A stretch of DNA of 64,000 bases from Otatea glauca (taxonomy: Eukaryota; Streptophyta; Magnoliopsida; Poales; Poaceae), in the NCBI GenBank assembly GCA_036346275.1, contig CM070719.1, positions 434,001 through 498,000 of the forward strand, read 5' to 3'. Positions 55,217 to 64,000 of this stretch are shown piece after piece (positions within the stretch are counted from its first letter, which is position 1; each line of letters begins with the position of its first letter). Both the position numbers and the translations under genes were made by a program. The notes beneath the pieces are model-generated. The model was not told where the DNA came from. It saw only the letters and a program-made list of their open reading frames with translations, and did not search any database.

Positions 55217-58200
55217 ATGGACGCCCAACCCCCGCCCGCCGCCGGCTTCCGCCTGGGGCAGCGCGTGCACGCCGCCGGCGACCCTCGCCGCGTTGGCACC
55301 GTGCGCTACCTGGGCCCCGTAGAGGGCCACGCCGGTGACTGGGTGGGCGTCGACTGGGACGCCGGCGACGGCGGCCGCCACGACGGCTCGGTCGGCGGCC
55401 GCCATTACTTCGCCGCTGTAGGCGAACGCTCCGCCTCATTCGCGCGCCCCACCGCACTCAGCGCCGGGATCCCACTCCCCGATGCGCTCCGCCTCCGCTA
55501 CAGGGTCGACGACTTCACCAAGGAGGAAGAAGGTGCGTCTTCATGCCTGAAATCTTGCTGCTGTTAACAAAGAAGGAGTTGCAGTTCTTTTTTTTTTCTT
55601 CCTCCATGCACTCGGATTTGGCGTGGTGAAAAGCATGGCAATGTTGTATGGTGTGGTGGGGGGTGGGGGTGATTTTGATCTCATCTGAGAGGATGCAGTA
55701 ATGTAACTTTCTTGCTAGATATTTCTCCTCGCACATCTCATCTCACCTCATTTTATGCCCAGGCAACGGTGTTACTATGTGTAGATGCTAGTCCATGCAT
55801 TCGATACCTTACTATTCACTTGAGCATGTACTGGAATCCATCACGTTAATAATCATGTGCTGTTGGCGACTTGACATAAGACTCTCAGTATTTTAACCTC
55901 GTTCCTTGGTAATTTTAAGTGAAAATGATTTTGCTTTCCATGTTAATTCGGTATATATCTTGTACATTGATAATGATACCCCCCTGTACATGCTTCTTTG
56001 TATTCAGATGAAATGTATGTTTTCTCGACGAGTCAGAAGCGTGTACCGGTGGAGCTAGTTGGGAAGAGCAAAGTTCAGGAGAAGCTCAAGAACTTTAATG
56101 AGTTGCTAAGTGCATCCGTTTCCTATATGGGAGTCAGCTCAATCGGATCACCAGATGAACTAAAGAATTTGGTTCCAAGTAACTACTGTCTTATAATCCT
56201 TACTTTGTCACTTTGACTTGCCATTTTGCAACCCAGCGATACTTGGCAAGCCTCCTGAATTTCTATTTCGATGCTGTTGTGTTCCTTTTTTTCCAAGGAA
56301 GATGGGCAGGAGCACAGCCTATTCATTAAAGTGAAGGAAAGTAAAGAACAACAATCCTCACGGGTCAGAAAACCAGCTTTAACAAGTAGTGCAGTACTAA
56401 AGGAAAAGGCCCCCAGCAGTAACAACCCTGAATGTTATCTTTCTTTTGTGGTAGCCCAATGCAATATATCTAAGCGTTAAGTGCCTTTTGGCATGGGTGA
56501 TAATGGAATATAATTCGTAGTTTGTTGACAAGATGTAAAAACGTAAGGGAGCTAAAATAAAGTACTTCAAAATGGGTTCATATCATCTTTTACTCCTTGA
56601 CTGTGGATGTGTGATTCAATATGCTGGTGAACTTTCTGTAAGCCTGTTGGCACCTACAGTAACTGAGAGTTGAAATAATTTGTAGACTTGTCTTCTTATT
56701 AGGAGTTCTGCTTGTGAACTATCTCTGTTTTTCACCCACAACTACCACCATTTTCAACAACGATACGTTGATATCCTTATTTTCCCCATGAAGATGACAT
56801 CACTTACGGACTAACTCTGTTCTGGGTTAGGGACTGGGATCCTTATGCTGGTTGTTAGAACCTAACTCAGCTGAAACCACTATGACATTATCTGTTTGAA
56901 AGTGGTATGGATTTCCTTCGCGACATCAGGCATTATAGCATCGGAGTTAATGAATTTACTAGTAATTTTTCTTTAGAGACTCGTTAGCTAATCCAGCATG
57001 TATACCAAGTCTATGTTCATCCCGAGTTCTCATGAGTGTTGATAATTGTTTTGCATGTTTCAGATCTCAGACAACTTGACTTAACTGGAAATCTGCTCTC
57101 TGGGTGGCAAGTATGTACTTTTACAGATGAAAACTGTGCCTTTTATGGTTCTTAATTGGTATAGATCTAAGATATGCAACTTCATAAATTGAAACAGGCA
57201 CAGAAAGGCTGTATATGTTATCTTCTCACTCTGTCAGAATTGTTTAATTGGAGCATGATATATTATGAGCAATGCAATAAATGAACGGTGTCATTCATGT
57301 TATAGCATATTAATATATTTGGTTCTGTTGTCACTTATGAGTTAGTACTGCCTAGCATTTGTGGCATGTCCCTTTGTTAACGCTGCTCATGTGCATTGTG
57401 AAGCCATGCCACCATCACCGTAGCTGTTGTCACATCAGTTGAAAGCACCTTTAGTACCTTTTAGGCTTTTACTCAGTTAACAATACATGGTATATAACTT
57501 GCTTGATGTCTCAACCAGTCAATTGCTTTTATCATTGGTTTCTTGCAGATAATGTTAATGTTATGTTTCTTTTGGAATGTGCCTCAACAGTTTTGTTCTT
57601 TCTCAGGATATCTCCTCTCTTTGTCAAGCTCTGGTATCACTTGAAGTTCTTGATTTGACAAACAATACCATGGAGAATGGCATTATGGATAGTCCATCGC
57701 TGAAGAATATCCGTGTTTTGGTTCTCAACAACTGTGTTGTGACATGGGAACTGGTATCCCACTTGCCTGCTACATTGAAGTTTTGTTAGTTGATACCAAT
57801 CACTTTATAAGTTGATATTAACTTATGTGGAACAGGTTGAAAAGATTAAGGTCTTATTTGCATGCCTCAATGAACTCCATCTTAAGTCGAACAAGCTAAA
57901 GATAATTACGGTTAGCATTTCTTCTTGTACTTCTGTTGTCATGTGCTTTATGTCTACTGCTATCTTTCTTGTTCTTCATTTCATCTGTATCCAAAAAAAA
58001 AGAGAAAAACACCTCATAGACATTCTGGGAGGCTTTCCCCTACTGTTCCCATCAAGGAAAAAAAAACTTTTTTGGAGGCTTTCTACTGGTTCAGTGCCGA
58101 AGTGCTCCATTTTAAATGGATAACTGTTTCCAAAGTTTGCAGCGCATAGTTTTCTTGTTTCAGCAAAGTGTACATTAACAAATGACAAACAACTTTTAAG

Positions 58201-58418
58201 AGCTAAATATATTTTGCATTCTTTTCTAGACTCCAGTTGGAAAATTTGTACAAGGTTTCAATACACTACGGCTCTTAAATTTAGAAGACAATGATATTGA
58301 TTCATGGGACGAAATTGTGAAACTTTCTTATTTGAGAAGGTATAAATGTTAAAATTGAAGCTTTCATTCTTTCGTGAGTGCTACTTCCGCATTTCATTTG
58401 GATACTATGAATATTGAT

Positions 58419-58469
<51 letters not shown>

Positions 58470-60806
58470 AGCTTGGAACAACTCCATTTGAACAAGAACA
58501 GGATAAAGCATGTAACATATCCGACTAATCTTCCATCAACAGGGTCTCTTGGTGATGTTCTGCATTTTGAAAAATTGCAAGTCCTTCTGTTAGGTACTTT
58601 TTTTTTTGGCCTGCCCTTTGTTGTCTTCCCCATACAAAGAAAACTAAAATTACAAGATTATACTCTATTCTAACAAAGTACTGCTTTTGGCTATTTAAGT
58701 AAAAATGGAAATGCTATGCTAATTTTGACTTTCAAATTCCTCAGGATCTAATGAAATAGACGAGTTTCCTTCTGTGGATTCACTTAACCTCTTTCCAAGT
58801 TTAACGGTGAGCTGCTTTCCAAGGATTTATCCTACCATTTGGGCATTTGGTATTGCTGCACAATTATAGCTTGACATGGCAATACTGATATCTAATTTTC
58901 TAAAGGACGTCAGGCTTTCTGATAATCCTATAGCTGATCCTGCCAAGGGTGGTGCTCCTCGATTTGTGCTTGTTGCTCGACTAGGAAAAGTTAAAATATT
59001 AAATGGTAGCGAGGTACTGGCTGATTCTCTGGATGTTTCTTCAGCGTGTATATTGTACAAATATACATCATTAATATTTATTTTTTGCCATGTATAGGTA
59101 AGCCCGCGTGAACGAAAGGAAGCAGAAATACGGTCAGTTAAACCCTTTGTCCTTGTAAATTATTACTTGCTTTATGACATATGGGCTGTGTATGGCTAGT
59201 CATTCCCACTTGGGTTGGCTGGGCCAGATTGGGCAAATTGATTTGTGGTCCCAATAAACTATCTACAATTTATAGATGTTTTTTATCTGTGTAAACCGTA
59301 GACTTTTCTTCTGGTTTTCTGAGAAAGTGTTATTCATCCTCACACATTTTTAAAGAAATATTGTTGCCTGTTTTTTTTTTCCAAAGTATCATTGCTATTT
59401 GATATTTGTGATGCAAAATTATAGGTATGTTCGTCTTGTTATGGGAAAAGCAGAATCATACGATCCAGAAGAGATTAAATGGCTGCACCCTAGGTAAGTA
59501 TGTACAAAATTCCCCTCTTTTTTGATTTTTTGAATCTTATATTCTGACCCCACATGATCCATCGAGGAAATAATTCATTGATTTGATGCCTTCAATTTTT
59601 ATTTTATTTTTTTGTTGCAAACAGCGGATTCAGTTACTCAAATGATGTTGCCATGTTCTTTTTACAGAAATGATGTTGCTATATCACCCTAATGCAGTGA
59701 CATCTCTAAGTACAAAAGCATCTATTAGTCAATTATATAAGTTTATATGATTGAGAAGAAAATTATGGTTTTGCTTGTTATTCAATTAGGATTATATGGC
59801 TAACTTGTTGTTGACATTTGTTTGCATTTCCTGGCTTTGTTTTGTCAAATTTGATTTACTTCTGACAGATACATGATTGTTGGATCACCAGCGATTAACA
59901 GATTATACTTAGACAGTACAGCATTGTCAATGCAGATTTGCTGAATTGAAGGCTTTTCATGGTATTGAAGATGAGAAGCCAACTTCAAGGACATCTGGCC
60001 CGCAAAAGATGGCTTCTGGGCTTATAAGTAACGGTCTTGAATAAACTGGATAATGTATGGTTAATTGATTAGCATGAAAGAACTGAAATATTTTCTACCT
60101 TGCATGCAGGTATCACTTTGAAATGTGTGGGGCCATCTATGGGTGAAAAGCAACCGTTGACAAAGAAACTGCCTCCTACAACTACTGTAAGTACTTGTTG
60201 GTACTACTTAGCTATCCTTATTCTTTGGTTCCCTTTAGCTTTCTTTTGGGATCTGTTTATTGCAAGTTGCAATGATGATGGAACATGGTTTCCTGGTCAT
60301 TGTTTGAGCTGCCTTGCAGCAATATTTGTAAATTAGGCTGCTGAGAAATAAAAAGTTGTGCTGTTAATCTATGTGTGTTGCTCTTGTCTTCTTTTCATGT
60401 TGATTGCTAGATGCAGCGGCATTTTGTCTCATCCAATGTTTAAACCGCTGAGTTTGTGTTACAGGTTGGGAAATTGAAATCCTTGTGCGAGAGTTTCTTT
60501 AAATTGAAGGACATCAAACTGAGACTGTTTCTTGAGGAAGAGGTATGAATTATATCGTGTATGATCATTGCCTCCTCCATAATCAATTTTGCCCAGATAG
60601 TTGGGTGCCTCCACGTAGGTGTCTCCAAAATCGACATAGAGTCAGATTATGAATATGCGAATGTTACTTAGAAGTATATTATTGAGGCGTTGCTTGTGTT
60701 TTAACAGGGATGCCCACTACCACAGCTACTCGAGGAAGACACTGCTTCGCTCATGGAGCTTGGGATAGGTACAGGAGCAACCATTATTGTGGATGAAGAA
60801 AGCTAG
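55217..60806 (+). CDS. TFCE: Tubulin-folding cofactor E (TBCE/TFCE, PFIFFERLING type)
   Basis: Chaperone that binds alpha-tubulin and helps assemble and release the alpha/beta-tubulin dimer in the cytosol. In Arabidopsis loss is embryo-lethal (PILZ group). Fifteen exons: 55217-55532, 56008-56178, 57064-57110, 57607-57753, 57836-57910, 58230-58339, 58472-58593, 58745-58806, 58906-59013, 59098-59132, 59425-59493, 59936-60027, 60110-60186, 60465-60542, 60708-60806. All are GT-AG and in frame, giving 535 residues. CAP-Gly domain at about 11-76 (GRHDGSVGGRHYF at 53-65, where the usual core is GKNDG). Leucine-rich repeats at about 163-390, for example LRQLDLTGNLLSGW, LEVLDLTNNTM, LNELHLKSNKL and LRLLNLEDNDI. 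Ubiquitin-like domain at about 452-535. Length and order match the family. Complete and apparently functional. Confidence 0.95.
58420..58465 (+). repeat. (CT)23 microsatellite at the TFCE intron 6 acceptor
   Basis: 46 bases of pure CT followed by GTGCAG and exon 7 at 58472. The microsatellite itself is the polypyrimidine tract of this acceptor. Confidence 0.95.
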
Positions 60807-61137
60807 CCGCCTGCAGATAACCGAGGGAAGAATATATATATATATATTTGCGTGCATGGGTGCTACACTTAATGTGGCTTTCAGAGAATCAATCACCTCT
60901 TCATTGTTCTGTACATTTAACAGAGCAAATGTGAATTTCATTGTGTATGGAGTAGAAAACGCATCAATGTTTTAATCAGATCATTTTTTTTCCATGTCAC
61001 ACCGGATCATGTCTTCACTCCCAAGAATTCGACTTCAAACGGAGATTGATTTTGCAACGTATGGCAGTGGATAAAAAAAAATGGATGAGGAAGTCTCAGC
61101 AAAGGATTTCTGATGTATATTCCGAACTTATATGTGC
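60807..61137 (+). other. TFCE 3' UTR and short intergenic DNA
   Basis: Contains a short TA run (about 60834-60848). No polyadenylation signal stands out. It ends at the target duplication of the next element. Confidence 0.45.
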
Positions 61138-61144
61138 CTCCATC

Positions 61145-62582
61145 CAAGGATTCAAATTTCATTTTCGGATAAAATACCGACTAGGATCGGAATCCGAAAT
61201 TTCGGCGAAATTCGGATATTCCGAACAAATCTTGTTTGAAATTCAAATCCGGTTCGTTTTGTACCGAGAAAAAACGAAATTCGCCGAAATATACCAAAAT
61301 TTCGGGCGAAATACCCGAAATTTCGGCTTTTTTGCAACGGGAAAAAAGTGGGTCAAACGATGTCGAAAAATTTTGAAATTTTTTTAGAGAGTCCTGACAC
61401 ATAGATGATATTGCCATAAAACTTTCAGATTATTCTGAAGTTTGTGGAATTTTTAAAAATTCAAACATTACTACTGTCCTGATAAAACACTGATCGGCAA
61501 TTTTGAACCGAATGCAAAATGGTTCAAACCACGTTATAAACATTTGAATTTTTTTTTGCATGGTTATGATGTATCTCTAATGCTCTCATAAATTTTTCAG
61601 ATGATGATTAAACTGTATGATTTTTTAAAATTCGAACAGTACTACTGCCCTGTTAAAAGGCTTATCGGTAAACTTGAACAAAATGAAAAATTATCTAAAC
61701 CATGTTAAAAACTTTTGTGGATAGTCATGATGTAACATTAATGTTGATTTAAAATTTTTAGGTGATGATCATTCTCAAATAATGTTTTAAAATTCAGACA
61801 GTGCTACGTCCTGATAAAAGCCTAATGATCAATACATAGATTTGCTTTAGCAATAAAAAAAGTTTAAATTTTTTGAAAATTTTACAGAATGGTTATAAGG
61901 AAGTTCTTAATATCTCATAAAAAATGAATTATGATCACACTTCAGTAAATTTATAAAATTCTTACAAGGCACAATACCATTTATGTTCTTTTCTTTTTGA
62001 TTTTTGAAATATAATATAACAAACGAAGTTCAATGCTTACATAGATTTGATTGACCAAACAAAAAAAGTTGAATTTTTTTGAAACTTTTATATAATGGCA
62101 CTAAGGCAATTATTAATCTTTAAAAAAAATTTAGATCATAATCACACTCAAAACAATTTATAAAATTCTGACAATGTAACTGTCCCAATTATGTTCATTC
62201 TATTTTTGGTTATTTAAGGATAACAAATTAAGTTAAACTATTTTTAAATTTTTTATGTATGATCCTAACATACTAAATATAGTACTATAAAATTTTCAAC
62301 TCATTATCAAGCTTATACAATTTTATAAAAATTTGACAGTATTTCTGTCATAAAATTTTAAAATGTCTCAAAAATTTGGTTTTTCAACAATTTTTCATAG
62401 GAGATACTTTCCTAAGGTTTATTGGACCAAATCCGCCAAAAAAAAACATGAAATTTCTCCGAGAAAAAACAAAATTTTGGTTACTGTAGCAATTTCAATT
62501 TTTTTATTCGGTTGGTAGTTTAGATTTCGGGGTGATTTGAAATCCGAAATTTCGGTGAAATTCGACGAATTTTTGATCCCTG
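61145..62582. mobile_element. hAT-type non-autonomous element, 1.44 kb, copy 2
   Basis: Starts CAAGGATTCAAATTTCA and ends TTTTTGATCCCTG, with 7-bp direct repeats CTCCATC on both sides (61138-61144 and 62583-62589). It is alignable over its whole length with 3869-5334 in the same orientation, for example GTTCTTTTCTTTTTGATTTTTGAAATATAATATAAC at about 4718 and 61986. No ORF. Confidence 0.8.
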
Positions 62583-62589
62583 CTCCATC

Positions 62590-63363
62590 ACATAAACAAG
62601 ATCTATTTATTAGTAAAAAGGAAGAAAAGAAAAACACGATGAACTATTTATTAGTTGCGGGAACGGGATGCAGATACGATGACACAGTGATATGACTCCA
62701 GGGAGGGACTATTTTTCAATTGTTTTTAAATGGAGATTATTTCGATACTCGCCGATACTTGTCGAGGAGGTCTCGGCGAAATGTCAAGGTAACCTAGAAA
62801 AGCATTGCTAATTTACATGGGCGTGAAATGGGTGCGTTAGTATTAGCGTTGCGTGCCCTGGGCAATTTACTTGGATTTGAGCTTCCCTCTTGGGCACGAA
62901 CAGGAGTGGCTCAAAATACAAACTCATTGGTCGGTTCCATTTCCCACCCCAGACCGAGACGCGAAACTGGTCGAGTGATTGGTTGGTTGGTTCGTCCTTC
63001 CTCCTTGCAGATCTTGTTGCCACTCGTGTGCTCGAAATATGTCCATTCGTCCCAACAACCAAACCAGATAGATATTTCTTGGGAAGCAAAAGCTTTGTGT
63101 GGAGGAAGGAAGCACAAATCTTCCCAAAAGGTTGCACCTTTCTTCCGATTAAAGCTCCAACCCAGTCCCACGTTCCCCTCCAGTATAGAAGCTGGGATCG
63201 GGGCCTCCTTGTTTCTTGGTTTCTCCAAGATTTGGTGCTACAAGGCGGGCGTAGGCTCCGCTCCGCCTGATTTGATCCAAGAAGAAAGTTGCAGGGGATT
63301 TCTTGGTCCGGGATTGTAGGCGGCAGGAGGTGAAGCAATCCATACCCGGGCGCAAAGAAGAAA
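62590..63363 (+). other. Upstream region and leader of the DUF2062 gene
   Basis: No protein family is recognised in either strand's open frames. The part from about 63150 is probably the 5' UTR. An intron in the leader cannot be excluded. Confidence 0.4.
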
Positions 63364-64000
63364 ATGTCATTTCTGACGAGGATTGATGTTTTGCAATGGT
63401 TCCACGACAAGGTGGCTGATCCCCTGGTGCAAGTAATCAAAAGGTATCCTTACATTGGCCATTACTCTTCTGCATGTGAGATCTGCTCCTCTTGTTTGCG
63501 AAAAGGTTGATCACTTGTTATAGTTATTGTGGATGGATGGAACGGCTTAAAAAAATGCCTGTTCTTGCATCTACTCTGTGCCCAACTGCTGCTTAGCATT
63601 CATTAAGCTTTAGTTTTCTGAGGTTGTTACTGTTAAATCCTCGAATTTAGATGGAATCACGTGAAGCATTGTTCTTCTTATTACCCTCCTGTATTGCCTG
63701 CCTGGTCCATTCTACATTCGTTCATTTGGTGCTTCTAGCACTCATTCTTGAGGTTGTTGAGAAGCTTCTATTGTTATGTTGGGCAGGGGAGCAGAACCAA
63801 AGCAATTAGCCTTCTCTGCTGCTCTTGGTGTGACTCTTGGAATATTTCCTATATGTGGTAAGGAATTTACCGAGGTGCATTCTCCTGCCATTTTTTTTCT
63901 GGGTCATAGAACTAAAAAGCCACGTCACAAAATGCTTTGATGAATTATACATAGCTTTTCCCTGAAAACATCGCATGCAAAGGGAATTGTCTTCAAAATT
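63364..64000 (+). CDS. DUF2062 membrane protein, 5' end only
   Basis: Exon 1, 63364-63443, starts MSFLTRIDVLQWFHDKVADP and ends at an AG|GTATCC donor. Exon 2, 63787-63857, follows a GGCAG acceptor and reads GAEPKQLAFSAALGVTLGIF, then PIC, ending at a GTAAGG donor. The join (VIKR|GAEPKQLAFS) keeps the frame. This matches the N-terminus of plant DUF2062 proteins, small multi-pass membrane proteins of unknown function, with the first hydrophobic segment just beginning. The rest lies beyond the window end. Confidence 0.82.

Noticed and set aside
62808..63440. 210-codon minus-strand frame near the window end, and overlapping plus-strand frames
   Set aside because: It overlaps the leader and first exon of the DUF2062 gene on the other strand. 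None of the frames has domain-like text.

Overview
This is plant nuclear DNA, almost certainly from a grass (Poaceae). Evidence: split genes with GT-AG introns, GC-rich exons in AT-rich surroundings, grass-type Tat/RIRE2-like, Tekay-like and SIRE-like LTR retrotransposons, a CACTA element, small hAT-type elements and a nuclear copy of mitochondrial cox1. The species cannot be fixed from the sequence. All exon boundaries given here were read by eye from splice signals and reading frame.

Layout. 1-519: antisense fragment of an LTR element. 520-2765: first copy of a duplicated segment carrying a 12-oxophytodienoate reductase-like (OPR) gene on the minus strand. 2836-10753: three stacked DNA transposons, namely a 556-bp hAT-type element with an 8-bp target duplication, a 1.47-kb hAT-type element with an 8-bp target duplication, and a 5.36-kb CACTA element with a spliced internal gene. 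11487-32191: a three-level retrotransposon nest. A short non-autonomous element (RT1) carries a 17.7-kb Tat-type Gypsy element (RT2) in its 3' LTR (target duplication AGCGC), and RT2 carries a 4.2-kb Tekay-like solo LTR inside its antisense ORF (target duplication CCTGG). 32241-34465: second copy of the OPR segment, also with an intact gene. The two OPR genes are therefore a local duplication now held about 30 kb apart by transposons.

34466-42900 is mostly repeats: a Helitron candidate, a tandem duplication split by a solo LTR, a broken minus-strand gene of unknown family, LTR remnants and another hAT-type element. 43125-44818 is an intact two-exon RabA2-like (Rab11-class) GTPase gene. 46337-48345 is a decayed RabD/Rab1-like pseudogene on the other strand with a LINE fragment in one intron. 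49461-50872 is a SIRE-like solo LTR and 51727-52680 a decayed cox1 NUMT. 55217-60806 is a complete 15-exon tubulin-folding cofactor E gene, 61145-62582 a second copy of the 1.4-kb hAT-type element, and 63364 onward the first exons of a DUF2062 membrane-protein gene that runs off the window.

The host genes do not form a pathway: oxylipin-type reduction (OPR pair), vesicle traffic (Rab), tubulin folding (TFCE) and an uncharacterised membrane protein. No tRNA, rRNA, CRISPR or bacterial-type features were seen. I did not find a wholly new system. The best leads are the separated OPR pair, the dated transposon nest with its antisense ORFs, the CACTA gene with a reiterated exon, and a CT microsatellite that forms the polypyrimidine tract of a TFCE acceptor site.
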